DNA of 64,000 bases, from the NCBI GenBank assembly GCA_013399115.1, contig VXAA01001412.1, forward strand, positions 19,497 through 83,496, given 5' to 3'. Made by a program: the position numbers and the translations under genes. The stretch comes from Anseranas semipalmata (taxonomy: Eukaryota > Chordata > Aves > Anseriformes > Anseranatidae). Below are positions 37,259 through 48,602 of the stretch, in pieces. Within the stretch, counting starts at the first letter, position 1, and every line of letters begins with the position of its first letter. Below the pieces are notes generated by a model. The model made no database searches. It saw nothing but the letters and a program-made list of their open reading frames with translations, and was not told the DNA's origin.

Positions 37259-37431
37259 TTACGCAGCTCCTTCAAGCAAGCTTTTGGTAAAAAGAAATCT
37301 CCCAAGTCAGCATCTTCTCATTCAGATATTGAGGAGATGACTGATTCTTCATTACCTTCATCACCAAAGCTACCACACCATAACTCTACTGTTTCAACAC
37401 CATTGCTGAGAACCTCCCATTCCAATTCTCT
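37259..37431 (+). CDS. NAV3: NAV3 coding exon 16 of window
   Basis: Codes residues 856-912: LRSSFKQAFGKKKSPKSASS, HSDIEEMTDSSLPSSPKLPH and TPLLRTSHSNS, plus two bases. It is a basic then acidic/Ser-rich linker between the coiled coils; SLPSSPKLP and KKKSPKS carry Ser-Pro sites. Acceptor TTTTTTCAG; donor CT|GTAAGT. Confidence 0.95.
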
Positions 37432-40178
37432 GTAAGTGTTTTTTTGTTATTATCTCTTTAATGGAAAATGGAGGGGAAGCCATCTTGCTTCACTGGTAGA
37501 GGAAAAGAGGAATATCATGCTTTGGACAGGTCCAATGTTTTCTGTGCTAGCTTTATAGGACATCTCTAGGCCACTTTCCAGAAACAAACAATGGCAAAAT
37601 ATACCCTCTACCATGCCATCCTGTTTGGTTTCTCTGAACAAGAATCTGCAAATGTGTATAAGCACTACAAGGGTTTGATAGCTGTTCAGGTGCACGTACT
37701 GCTAAAACCAGCTGTTCACTGTCAAGCCACAGCAGAAGACATAGAGGGCCAGGCAGGATTGTCTTGTAGATCTGGACTGATCTGTTGCCACTGGTTGGTC
37801 CTACTCCCGAGCGTGACTTACTTTATCTTCCAGAAAGGGGCTGTGTTTGGCCAAGTTTATTTGGTAAAATCCTTAACCCCGTCATAACGGCAAAACAGCG
37901 AGCAAAGAACAAACATTTCACCTACTGTTTATTTTGAACATTCTGTACCCTAAGGAGAATACAGGCAAAAGATAGAAAAGTTGAATTCATGTATTCAAGG
38001 AATTAAAGATATGTAAGCTGACTTTCAACCCAGTACCTTTGCATTAGTGTCCAGGTAGCTAAAAATCATTGCATCTTTATTGTAGTATAGATGAATATTT
38101 CACTGGGGAGCTCTCTCAGCGAAACATACTGAGTATGAAGAGTATTTATAACCAGGGTGACCTTGGAGTGCAGAACTAATTGGATATCTAGCTGTTAATG
38201 AAACAAGCCAGGCCAAGTCTGGGATTTTGTTTTCTCTGTTGGCTAAAGGCAGCGCATATTGTACTAATCTGCAATGATGATTTATCATTTAAGTTGACAA
38301 ATTCAGCTAAAGGTAAGGATTTACTGGAAATCAAACAGCATGGTTTAGTGATACAGCTGAACCCGTCTAACAGCTTGTTTCGGATGAGTGGAAATGACCT
38401 GCTCCTCTTTGCTTCTGTACCTCCCCAGCCACCTGTGCCTGGTCCTTCCCTCACTGCTACTCATCAGACAATTTTATTGAGCCGATTCAACGTGCTGAAA
38501 TATGTGAAAAATAATTTGAAAGAAATGTGAACAGTTTTTTCTCCAGGTTGCTTAGTTGGATCAGCTCAGTGGGCTGATCAGACACAGATGAGCATCAGAG
38601 CTGGCATAAGCATGGGGGCATGACAGCAGCGCAGCCAGGAGCAGGCTAGGGGAAGAGAAGTGAGAAGCAAATTTGCTCCTTTTGGTGGTAGCAAGCTATT
38701 ATATAGGCTCGTTTGTATGACCAAACCAAATGTTTCTGCTTGTGTTTGTAAGAGAATGAAATGTAGATTTTAAAGTCAGGACTTCTGCTCTGTTGCTTAA
38801 CTGACTTTACATTCGTGAGAAGGTCACAGACAATCTTGATGTTTCATTTTGGCCACCTATGAAATAAAGTTAAAAATGGTCTTACTGTGCAGTTTTGAGT
38901 CTACATTCACATTTAGAATGTGCTTGGAAAACTTTGCAAAACAGATTTTGTGTTAATTTTATCAGTAGCTTCTTCGCCGGAACAGGATAAATAAATACAG
39001 AAAGTTGTAAGAGGCTATCTTGTAACACATATAACTATCAGATGGCCTTACAACCTTGCAGATGTCATACAAAACTTCCTGCCTGATTCCAGTTCAAATG
39101 CATTTGAGTAAGTACCCAAACTTGAAGTTTTGCCCATCACTTGTTTTCACATGAAGAGGTGAAAAGAATAGCAATAGTTTCCAGCCAAATAATAGTGATG
39201 AAATGTTAGTATCAGAAGATAATCCCCCATGAATCTTTTAAAGCTTCTCCCGTCTCTTGAACCTAACTGAATGAGTTTCTGGTGACTACAGCAAATTGTG
39301 TTTTAGAACTCTAAGGCCAGAAAATTGTTAAATGATGATCCCATCCGTCATCAGTCAAAATGCTGTGTGCATACGTCTCATCTTGACAAGAAAGCCAAAA
39401 GGCTAAACATGAGAAAAGAGTAAATATATGAACTGAGGGAAGGATAGAGCACAAGTAAAACTTGTGTATTTTGGCTTATTAGCTTTCTGGTGGAGAAAAC
39501 ACGTCTTATTAACCTGATTTAGGGAGAGACATTTTAAATGAAATCCCCCTCAAAGCATGCAGCTGTGTAGTTGATCTTTATATAGATACAGTTATGGATG
39601 TGCTGAAATGTTACTCATCTAGAATCTTTCTTGTGGGAGGAGGGAAGAAAAATGCCACCAAAAATTTTTTGAGCGTGAGTGCTTTAAGGCGAACAGGAAT
39701 TTATCACGCTTGAATAGGTGTAGAGTTCCAAAGCCCTCCAGAATATTTCAGGGAAACCCAGCTGTGCACACCTGGTGAGCTTTAAATCTTTCTGTAAAAT
39801 CATCAATCTTCAACCAACTGCTGTTACTACCTGCACCCCCTTCATTTATTTAGATTTTGGCTTTAAAATAGTTCTTTTATGGCAACTACCGTGAAAAAAA
39901 TGTGGACTATCCAATAGGGGGTGATTTCCAGAATTCTGTTTCATACGCTGATTAAAGAAAACTAACCCTCAGACTTAGTTATTTTTCTAGGCTCTAATGT
40001 TTCCATGACCTGTTTAAGATCTGATTTATGGTATCACTAATGCAATAAGCCAAAACTGTTGCCGGCTCCCTGGAGAATAAAAGGCTTTTTTTCCTCTTTT
40101 ACTAACAAATGCTGGCGAAGCACTATCTGAAAAGTAACAAATGGTCTAGTTCAATGGCTCTTTTTCATTCTTTTCCAG
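37432..40178 (+). other. NAV3: intron of 2.7 kb, little recognised
   Basis: Non-coding. A stretch near 38800-38880 (GTCACAGACAATC...CATTTTGGCCACCTATGAAA) faintly resembles MIR but is too diverged to call. The intron ends TTTTCCAG. Confidence 0.65.
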
Positions 40179-40332
40179 AATTTCTGAATGCACAGACAGT
40201 GAAGCAGAAACAGTCATGCAGTTACGAAATGAGCTAAGAGACAAGGAGATGAAGTTGACTGATATTCGTCTAGAAGCCCTTAGCTCTGCTCATCAGCTTG
40301 ACCAGCTTCGGGAGGCAATGAACAGAATGCAG
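40179..40332 (+). CDS. NAV3: NAV3 coding exon 17 of window
   Basis: Codes residues 913-964: ISECTDSEAETVMQLRNELR then DKEMKLTDIRLEALSSAHQL and DQLREAMNRMQ. This is the start of the second coiled coil, highly charged with Leu/Ile/Met at heptad positions. Acceptor TCTTTTCCAG; donor CAG|GTAGGA. Confidence 0.95.
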
Positions 40333-40682
40333 GTAGGAAATAACCACCCCAAATATTGCACTGTGTGTTGATGTGTTAAAGGCTGGCCATCCTGCCACAC
40401 AACAAAAATCTAAAAGAAAATTTAAAAAGTAAATTTGAAGCTTTTGAATGCTTATTAAAAATTGTGTTTACCTTTGTACCAGTGTTAAACCTTATACCTT
40501 CGTTAAAGTCAGCTTGAACACATGATTTCCACCTCCCTGAACTCTGCAACGGTTAACTGTTTCAACCCTAGAAACCTATGGGGAGACTGTCAGCAGCCTC
40601 TTAAAAAATTCTTGTGCCTTCTGCCTTAAAGTATCTGTGTTTCAGTGCTTAGTGAATTCCCACGTATTTATGTTTTCTGGGA

Positions 40683-41466
40683 TCACAGAATCACAGAATC
40701 GTTCAGGTTGGAAGAGACCTCCAAGATCACCTAGTCCAACCTCTGACCTAACTCTAACAAGGCCCACACTAAACCATATCTCTAAGCTCAACATCTAAAC
40801 GTCTTTTAAAGACCTCCAGGGATGGTGACTCAACCACTTCCCTGGGCAGCCCATTCCAATGCCTAACTACCCTTTCGGTAAAGAAGTTTTTCCTAATATT
40901 CAACCTAAACCTCCCCTGACGCAACTTGAGCCCATTCCCCCTTGTCCTGTCACCAGGCACGTGGGAGAAGAGACCAATCCCTACCTCACTACAGCCTCCT
41001 TTAAGGTACCTGTAGAGAGCGATAAGGTCGCCCCTGAGCCTCCTCTTCTCCAGGCTGAACAACCCCAGCTCCCTCAGCCGTACCTCGTAAGACTTGTTCT
41101 CCAGACCCCTCACCAGCTTTGTTGCCCTTCTCTGGACTCTCTCGAGCACCTCCATGTCCTTCTTGTAGTGAGGGGCCCAAAACTGAACACAGTACTCGAG
41201 GTGCGGCCTCACCAGAGCCGAGTACAGGGGGACAATCACCTCCCTAGTCCTGCTGGCCACACTGTTCCTGATACAAGCCAGGATGCCGTTGGCCTTCTTG
41301 GCCACCTGAGCACACTGCTGGCTCATATTCAGCCGACTGTCAACCAGCACACCCAGGTCCTTCTCTGCCAGGCAGCTTTCCAGCCATTCATCCCCCAGCC
41401 TGTAGCTCTGCCTGGGGTTGTTGTGCCCCAGGTGCAGGACCCGGCACTTGGCCTTGTTAAACTTCT
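40683..41466 (-). mobile_element. 5'-truncated CR1 LINE, 3' 0.8 kb
   Basis: The right (40683) end, on the + strand, begins with ATCACAGAATCACAGAATC, the reverse complement of the CR1 tail repeat. Reading leftwards on the - strand, the element carries the end of the reverse-transcriptase ORF, a stop at 40769-40771 and a short 3' UTR of about 85 nt. The 5' boundary is near 41466, where homology to CR1 protein stops. No convincing target-site duplication is seen. Confidence 0.95.
40769..41466 (-). pseudogene. CR1 ORF2 C-terminal fragment (reverse transcriptase end)
   Basis: C-terminal part of the CR1 endonuclease/reverse-transcriptase polyprotein, which copies element RNA at the insertion site. 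The visible segment runs from [17 protein letters not shown] through [52 protein letters not shown](G)[14 protein letters not shown] and [14 protein letters not shown] to the stop. This is the thumb and post-RT portion; the catalytic YADD region and the endonuclease are missing. The frame is open across about 230 codons, so the copy is fairly young, but it cannot be functional. The open frame extends a further 19 codons into flanking intron sequence by chance. Confidence 0.93.
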
Positions 41467-41658
41467 GAGAAGATACTCTGAGAAGTTGCATGGAAGGGAC
41501 ATTATAATAATTAAAATAATTCATTTATTAGAGTACATTAAAATAATGTGAAAATGGCATTTCTACTAAACTAGTATTTCTTCTGAAGTTGCTTATGCTG
41601 CGCTCTTTTAAGAATATGTTTTCACTGTGTCTTCTAACTACTGACTTGTCTTTTCAAG

Positions 41659-41818
41659 AGTGAGATTGAAAAATTAAAAGCAGAAAATGATCGGCTGAAA
41701 TCTGAAAACCACAGCAGCTGTAGCAGGGCTCAGTCTCAGGTTTCCATTTCATCCTCTCCAAGACATTCAGTGGGTCTCTCTCAACACAGTTTGAACCTCA
41801 CGGAGTCAACCAGTCTCG
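41659..41818 (+). CDS. NAV3: NAV3 coding exon 18 of window
   Basis: Codes residues 965-1017: SEIEKLKAENDRLKSENHSS, CSRAQSQVSISSSPRHSVGL and SQHSLNLTESTSL, plus one base. The first 17 residues finish the second coiled coil; the remainder is a Ser-rich linker. Acceptor TTTTCAAG; donor CTCG|GTGAGT. Confidence 0.95.
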
Positions 41819-42298
41819 GTGAGTTTAATGAGAAAGGCGGTGGGCAGGTTTTATCCTGCACTTGGAAGTTTTGGTTTGGTTAGCCATGGAAAAATGAAAG
41901 CATGAAAATTATTAACAGCTAAGGTGTGGAAATATGTCAGGAGCTGGCATAAAGCCTTCTTTTAAAATGTCATCGTAGGTCTGCTACACCCTAGATTGGA
42001 GTTGTCCAATTATGACTTCAGCTGCAGAGAGCTGCGTTCAGAGCCATTTAATGGTGTATATTAGCCAGGGGGATATTTTGCAGGAAGGAAAATACAGAGC
42101 AACTGACTAATAATTTCTTTTTAAGAGTGATCTTGATATTTGGTAAGGAAGTCAGTAAACCTGGTTCCTATGTTTTACCTCTGGGCATGTGAAGAACAGA
42201 TGTGTTGTGTTGGACTACAATAGAAGTGTTAGCATAAACCAGAATAGCCTTCATTGTTAAGATACAGCTGTGAAGCTGTTGATGTCTTCTGTTCACAG
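41819..42298 (+). other. NAV3: intron, no further feature
   Basis: Intron of 480 nt from GTGAGT to TGTTCACAG. Confidence 0.8.
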
Positions 42299-42399
42299 AC
42301 ATGCTGTTAGATGACACTGGCGATGGTTCTGCCCGGAAAGAAGGAGGCAGGCATGTCAAAATAGTTGTCAACTTTCAGGACAAAATGAAATGGAAGGAG
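42299..42399 (+). CDS. NAV3: NAV3 coding exon 19 of window
   Basis: Codes residues 1018-1051: DMLLDDTGDGSARKEGGRHV then KIVVNFQDKMKWKE. It opens the conserved domain that precedes the ATPase in all navigators. Acceptor TTCACAG; donor GAG|GTGAGT, phase 0. Confidence 0.94.
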
Positions 42400-43713
42400 G
42401 TGAGTTGTATTTTGTCCCCAGCTTTGACATAAAAGTGACTTTGGATTTGAATTCTCTGCCACATTCCAATCTGTTTTGGAGGCTTTTATTTGCAAAACAT
42501 TTATTAAAAATTTCTCAGCAAAACAAGTTTACTGGCTTATCAGTAGTGATAGACAAAAGCACTAAGCTCTCACTTCAATTGATCTGCTGAGAGTCAGCAA
42601 CATCAGTTCAGGTTGTCTCGTGGGACTCATCTGCAACGGCTTTTTATTTTACAGTTTATGCCAGTTGGTGCCATCAGCACTGGCCATGAACCAGTGGCAG
42701 TAATCAAGGACTGCTAGACTAGACCATGTGTCAGTGGTGTAGGTGATAACATTACAATTTATGCCTTTCAGTATCTCTAAAAGCCAGGTCAATTTTTCAG
42801 CTTCAAGGAGGTTAGCAGACTAATCTGCACGTTGGGATAGCATATACTTAAGACTGACAATTTAAAATAAAAGAAATAATTTAATATCCTTTGTAAGAGG
42901 GGACAAAAATTTGAATAAACAGAAATAAAATCAGCTCAGCAGGTCTTCCCATTAAATACCAATTTTGCGTTAATAAGTTACAGCCTCAGATAAGCAAACT
43001 AACAGTAAAACTATATTGCTAATTCTATTGGACTCCACTGTGCTCACCGTCAGTAAAGTTACCATGTGGAAATTATTCTTTACATTTTAGTTGAACCTGA
43101 AGTCTTACGATAGAAATTAGTTTTTCTTCAAAGAATGTTTCATAGTGCGTGCAGCTACAGAGGAATAGAAAAATGAGGTGCATTCTGTTTTCTTTATCTG
43201 CTGTAGAAATCAGAAGCAAAATTACTAACTAAAATGCTATGATATGCCAAACATAAAACACAACTTATATATATATTTAGAATTTTGCTAGATTTCTATG
43301 TCCATGGCAGCATTTCTAGAAGTAAATAGGATAAACCTTGCAAATGCAACATATTTGATTGCGAAGTCACAGAAAAATGAATGTCGTGAACTTCTACCTA
43401 TAATTCCTAAGAGTGTTTCTGACTTTTTGATAAGCTGTAATCCTCTCACAGGCTTTTGGATTGTTCATGGATTGATTAATAAATGCATTTAGCTTAACAC
43501 TGGGTACCACTTAAGTATCCTCTAGATTTGCGACTCCAACACTGTAAAAAATGTTTAGCAGAAAATGAGGATTTCATATAGTATTCAGAATTTACCATAT
43601 AAAGAGATAAAGATGCACCATAACTATGCCAGAATTTCAATTACCTTAAACAGACATGTGTGACACAGTTAGGGTTTATTTATTAACTTAAATTCACATT
43701 TGCATGCATGTAG
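42400..43713 (+). other. NAV3: intron, no further feature
   Basis: Intron of 1.3 kb, AT-rich, ending TGCATGTAG. A short AT run lies near 43266. Confidence 0.7.
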
Positions 43714-43809
43714 GATTCAAGGCCTCGCACCTTCCTCATAGGCTGCATTGGAGTCAGTGGCAAGACCAAATGGGATGTTCTGGATGGTGTTGTTAGACGG
43801 TTATTTAAG
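43714..43809 (+). CDS. NAV3: NAV3 coding exon 20 of window
   Basis: Codes residues 1052-1083: DSRPRTFLIGCIGVSGKTKW then DVLDGVVRRLFK. The FLIGCIGVSGKTKWD run looks like a nucleotide-binding loop but has Cys where the first Gly of GxxxxGKT would be. Acceptor CATGTAG; donor AAG|GTTAGT. Confidence 0.94.
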
Positions 43810-43954
43810 GTTAGTATGTACGATTTGCTCTCTGCTTGAATTCTTCTATTAGCATTCACAGCGTATTTGACTACAGGGGACCTGTATGGAGGCTCAGATG
43901 CGTGCACTGGTATGAGTTTGGATGTATGTCCGAGCAGCACTGAATTTTACAAAG

Positions 43955-44070
43955 ATCTGATGTGTGACTTCAGACAAGTCAGCTAACTACTATCCTTAGT
44001 TTATTCATCTGTAAAATAAATAGCAGTTAGTAGCCTTATCTGTATGCATTTTGTTTGAGGATTCTCTTGG
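43955..44070 (+). mobile_element. MIR-like SINE fragment
   Basis: TGTGTGACTTCAGACAAGTC, then AGCTAAC and TTCATCTGTAAAATAAATAG match by eye the MIR order TGTGTGACCTTGGGCAAGTC, ACTTAAC, TCATCTGTAAAATGG. The following GTTTGAGGATT also fits the MIR 3' part. An ancient SINE inserted before the amniote radiation. Confidence 0.65.
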
Positions 44071-44112
44071 TAATGTTTGAACAGGCATTTGACATTATGA
44101 TATTTAACTCAG

Positions 44113-44152
44113 TGTTGATGTTGATGTTGTTGTTGTTGTTATTATTATTGCT
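44113..44152. repeat. (GTT)n/(ATT)n microsatellite
   Basis: GTTGAT units followed by GTTGTTGTT and ATTATTATT. Confidence 0.85.
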
Positions 44153-44225
44153 GTTATAGCTTAGAACCTACAGGCTCAAAGATTTCAATGTTTCCTGAAA
44201 TTTTCCATCCCCCTTTTCACCACAG

Positions 44226-44394
44226 GAGTACATCATTCATGTGGATCCAGTGAGTCAGCTGGGACTGAATTCAGACAGTGTTCTGGGCTATAGCATTGGA
44301 GAAATCAAACGCACAAATAGCGCGGAGACACCTGAGCTGTTGCCCTGTGGCTATCTAGTTGGAGAAAACAATACTATTTCAGTTACCATCAAAG
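44226..44394 (+). CDS. NAV3: NAV3 coding exon 21 of window
   Basis: Codes residues 1084-1139: EYIIHVDPVSQLGLNSDSVL, GYSIGEIKRTNSAETPELLP and CGYLVGENNTISVTIK, plus one base. It belongs to the conserved domain between the second coiled coil and the ATPase. Acceptor CACCACAG; donor AAAG|GTAATT. Confidence 0.95.
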
Positions 44395-46438
44395 GTAATT
44401 ACACTTGATCAGTCTGTTGTAGTTCTCAGTAATTACAGTTTTATCAAAGCATGCTCTATCAAGAAACTCAGAGGAGTAGAAACTTTTTATTGTGCCTATT
44501 TTTCCTGTCCTTGCCTTTTATGTACCGGTCCTTCTATTTTCATGTGATAAAGACAGCATTTAGAGTGTGGTAAGTCTATGCATTCAGCAAATTTTCAAAT
44601 TGTAACAACAGGAATAATTGTACACATAGTTTTCTCCGAATATCTTAAATTGGTGCCTTGAGTTGTGCTGGGGAGCACCTCACACCACAGGTGTCACCGT
44701 GGAATTGTTTGAGCAGCAAAGTACTCTCCCAAATGAATAAAGCCTCAGAATTTCAATCAGCTCTTTGTAACAGCCGTACTTGGGATTTCCTTCATGCGGA
44801 GTTAAAAAATAAAAAAAATTAAAAAATCTTGATTTAACTTGCTGGATTTGTCTTGCTTAAGAGTCCTTCCTTACAAACCGGTAGGGGGGGATCCCAGAAT
44901 TCATGATAAATTAAGCCCTGAAATCGCTTTTTTCAAAATGTATTGTTTTCAAAATACTCATCAGTTTCATTATATCATGCTGATAAGAATTTAATGTTTA
45001 TATTTCTCTTATAAGCCTACTTGGTTTCTCAGGGAACCTTTTTATATGAACACTACCTTATGAAACTGAGGTTGAGGAAAAGTCCTCAACCACTGTATTT
45101 TCAGCGTGTAGCAGCTTGCTTGAAGTGACACCGTTGAAATCTCTAGCACAGATCTGCGTACAGCGATAGAGTAGCACAATGCTTGTGAACATTGGCAAAC
45201 ACTCTATGGCTCAACTTCAAAGTTTGGCTGAGCATTTGAAAGTATTTTGATTTCTGACTGTTGGTGTAAAAAATCAATTCCTTGTGTAGCAAATCAGCAA
45301 GCAGGAAGACAAAATAAGTCATGAAATATTTCAATTTACTGAGGCTTGATGTGAACCCTGAGTATTCTGCTTACTTGCTTGGAATGCATTGTCCAAGAGT
45401 ATAATCCCAATTGAAATGTTGCTTAAGGACTGTCATAACTGTGAAGCTGCAGTTGATTTTATATTTAACTTGTAATGTCTTAACTTGTACTTTGAAGGTT
45501 CATACACGATAACATTTTTCAATAAAGTATGAGTGTATTTAATCAATTTATGGGAAATCAGCTACTCACATATACCTCTGAGATATAAAGCTGCCTATAT
45601 AAATATTTAATATTCTAAGTAACCACTGAGGTGCAAACATTTCTCTGTGTGATCTGCCAACTTCCCTTTCTTCTGTTTATTTTGAAGCTTTGTATGTTTT
45701 CTGTGAGCCAGTTCTGCCTAAAGTGATTGCTGACGTTGCATAAATGCTTATCAGTAGGAGTTTTATGCTAGAAGAGATAGCCATCAGCATACAGAGAAGG
45801 AGTTTAATTACAAGTGTTTGGGAAAGCAGGGGGAGTTGATGATAGCTGTTTTTTTGTCTAGCAATTCAAAAGTAAACAGGTAAACTCTGGATGTATGTGT
45901 ACTGTACACAACAAAATACTGTAAAACAGATGGTTCCTGTGTGAAATATGTATCGTGGAAACAGTTGTATGGCAAATTTTATCCAGAGAAGGACTCTACA
46001 GGATGCAGCTGAGTACTTTTGAAAACTGGGAAAGCTGAAGGAGAATCCAGGTGAAGCTTACAGGTCACTTCTGCACTTTTTTATATGTGCTGTTCTCTAT
46101 CACAAGGGACACCAGAGTGGGGAAGGGATTTATCTCTGAAATAAGAAACGGCTTGGTCAGGTCAGATCTAAATCTGCTGTTACAAAGTTATATTTTTGGT
46201 GTTTCTCCTACTGGTGCTGGGCCCAGGTATATTCACAAAGTCACATTTTTCATTTCTGTTTTGCCTATCCAGTCATTTCAACTAATCTTGATTTGTTAAA
46301 GCTTCATTAACGGATTGCTTTTCAGCATTACAGCTACTTAGTTAAAGCAACAACGACAACAACACAACTTTCAACAGTACAGGTAATCTGGATAAAAATT
46401 GGGAGCTCTTATAAATGAGAAATCTCTTACTGTTGCAG
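44395..46438 (+). other. NAV3: intron, no further feature
   Basis: Intron of 2.0 kb without recognised repeats or RNA genes, ending TACTGTTGCAG. Confidence 0.65.
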
Positions 46439-46674
46439 GTATCTGCGAGAACAGTTTGGACTGTCTGGTGTTTGAATCGCTGATCCCCAAGCCTATACTG
46501 CAGCGCTATGTCTCTCTCTTGATGGAACACCGACGGATTATCTTGTCTGGCCCTAGTGGCACTGGTAAAACATATCTAGCAAACCGTCTGTCTGAGTATA
46601 TGGTCCTTAGAGAGGGCAGGGAGCTGGCTGATGGAATTATTGCAACCTTCAATGTGGACCATAAATCCAGTAAG
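46439..46674 (+). CDS. NAV3: NAV3 coding exon 22 of window (Walker A)
   Basis: Codes residues 1140-1218, beginning GICENSLDCLVFESLIPKPI. The Walker A P-loop GPSGTGKT lies at 46549-46572 (residues 1177-1184), preceded by the hydrophobic strand RRIILS and followed by YLANRLSEYMV. It marks the start of the AAA+-like ATP-binding domain. The exon starts by completing a Gly codon and ends AAG|GTGAGT in phase 0. The open frame continues into the intron but without coding character. Confidence 0.97.
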
Positions 46675-47897
46675 GTGAGTAAACAGAAATCATTGCTTGC
46701 ACAGTTCATGTTACCGTATATCAAAAATGAGAGACTCCTCCTTTATTAATTCACGAAAAATAAACGAGTGGGATTTTAAACTTATCTTTCTTTTTAAAGC
46801 ATTATGTTAATCCTGAAGGGAACAATATTTAAGGTTTTCAGAACTGCAGATTCACCTGGCTATGGGCCTGAAATAGCAGGCTTCCAGGTGTATATTTAAA
46901 CACCTGAAGGTGTCATGATTTTCAAGTGGTTAGAAGCCTGAGAATTGCTGAGGAAGTTAAACACCTGCATAGAATTCCTAGCAACTTAAGCGATCCCTAT
47001 TGCGTGGGGACACTTTTCCAAAAAATATGAAATGCATCTCTAGGCTGTCAGAATTTCTGCAGCTGCAAGTATCAGCAGCGGTAATATGCATATGCTGTTT
47101 CAGTAGTTACTGTTGTCCAGACACATTCCTGAGCTTGTAAGGCGTGTCTCTGCTTTTTATGTGCATTTGGTTTTGCCAAATATACCTCCAGTGAATGTCT
47201 AGGCTAAAAAAAAAAAAAAAAAAAGTATGTTTGATGGCCTTAGGCAAATCTTCCTCTGGAGAAGAGGGACGGTTGAAAGTGCGGTTGTAGGCCACTGGTA
47301 TAATTTGAGACATGCTATGTAATAAATGCTGTAAAGATGATGAGAGCATTTCAGCCACACCCAGTCACCCAGCAGTAGCACTCTGAGCTCATCATTCTTT
47401 AATGTCGTTACTGAAGGCATCTAAGTTTGGCCTCTGCTGAGGAGCGCTTTATACCAGGTTAATTTTGTCTGCTTTACTTTGATAGAAACACAGTGGCAAG
47501 AACGGAGAACAAGACTAGCGGGAATGATAGCAACTGTCCACCTTGTTATAACAGAGATTTAAATAAGTTCCTGACAAGTCTGAAATGCATTTTTCTTTCT
47601 TCTAAGTGTCAGATTAGCACAAATGAAAAAAACATAAACCAAAAGACAAAATCTTTAACTCCTTTAGGCCGTTATCTCACATAAGTGTCTTTGAATATTT
47701 AGCATAAACTACAAAAGAGAAGGAAAACCATATTTTTCTATTTCCTCATGGAAAATGTGAACATTTCTAAGATGGCAGTCTCTTTTGCTTTAGATTTCAT
47801 AGCAAAGCCAGTAGCTTATTTGTCTTACCTGGATTTTCAAGAAATATAATGAAAACTCTTTTTTAATTTTTGTTTATTTTTAACGTATGCTTTGTAG
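46675..47897 (+). other. NAV3: intron with poly-A run
   Basis: Intron of 1.2 kb. A run of 19 A lies at 47206-47224. It ends TGCTTTGTAG. Confidence 0.7.
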
Positions 47898-48052
47898 GAA
47901 CTCCGCCAATACCTGTCCAACCTAGCAGACCAATGTAATAGTGAAAATAATGCTGTGGATATGCCTCTTGTAATCATTTTGGATAATTTGCATCATGTTA
48001 GTTCCCTAGGAGAAATCTTCAACGGACTTCTAAACTGCAAGTACCACAAATG
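47898..48052 (+). CDS. NAV3: NAV3 coding exon 23 of window (Walker B)
   Basis: Codes residues 1219-1269: ELRQYLSNLADQCNSENNAV, DMPLVIILDNLHHVSSLGEI and FNGLLNCKYHK, plus two bases. The strand VIILDN (47970-47987) sits where the Walker B motif of AAA+ ATPases is found, but with Asp-Asn in place of Asp-Glu. Acceptor TTTGTAG; donor TG|GTAAAG, which is weak beyond +4. Confidence 0.96.
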
Positions 48053-48530
48053 GTAAAGAAACCTTAGAACGCATTCCAAATCCCAATAATGCAATCAAAG
48101 AACCACAGTTCCAAAATGGGATCAGAAAAATGAACTCTAGATTAATTTGGTAGAGGACTGAGATGGCCAGACAATCCATATTATGGATAGCACTTCAGAG
48201 ATGTTTTGTTCATAAAATAATAAATTCTTCTATAATCAGTAATAAAAAAACTAGTAGAGGGTTTGGGTAATCGGCATTTGTTTCATGCAGTAGATCCTCA
48301 ATACTAAAAAGCCATTTTTAGTGAAAGATCCTGCTCTGAGATTTCCATTTTGCTTTCAGAATTTGATGTTCTCATAACTCAGATTCTCAGTGGAGAATCT
48401 GGTTATAAGTAACTACAAAAGCCTTCTTTGACTGAAAAAAATAAAGGTTTGAATAACCTTTTTAATGTTAAAATCTTTTTTTTTTTTAAATAAAGTTTAC
48501 GAGTTTGATTTGCTTGATTTTTTTTAATAG
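48053..48530 (+). other. NAV3: intron, no further feature
   Basis: Intron of 478 nt with poly-T runs near 48476 and 48517, ending TTTTTAATAG. Confidence 0.8.
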
Positions 48531-48602
48531 TCCATATATTATTGGGACAATGAACCAAGCCACCTCCTCAACACCTAATCTTCAACTTCATCATAATTTC
48601 AG
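48531..48602 (+). CDS. NAV3: NAV3 coding exon 24 of window
   Basis: Codes residues 1270-1293: C-PYIIGTMNQATSSTPNLQ then LHHNF, plus two bases. IIGTMNQ places a polar Asn after a beta-strand as in the sensor-1 segment of AAA+ proteins. Acceptor TTTAATAG; donor TTCAG|GTACTG. Confidence 0.95.

Larger units (their letters stand above)
40333..41658 (+). other. NAV3: intron carrying an antisense CR1 insertion
   Basis: Intron of 1.3 kb, more than half of which (40683-41466) is a CR1 LINE on the - strand. It ends TCTTTTCAAG. Confidence 0.85.
43810..44225 (+). other. NAV3: intron with MIR-like fragment and GTT/ATT repeat
   Basis: Intron of 416 nt. It holds a MIR-like piece near 43955-44070 and a GTT/ATT microsatellite at 44113-44152, and ends TTCACCACAG. 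Confidence 0.75.

Noticed and set aside
38760..38885. Faint MIR-like similarity
   Set aside because: Only scattered matches to the MIR core; cannot be told from chance by eye.
40859..41551. 230-codon + strand open frame
   Set aside because: It is the antisense reading of the CR1 reverse-transcriptase fragment on the - strand.
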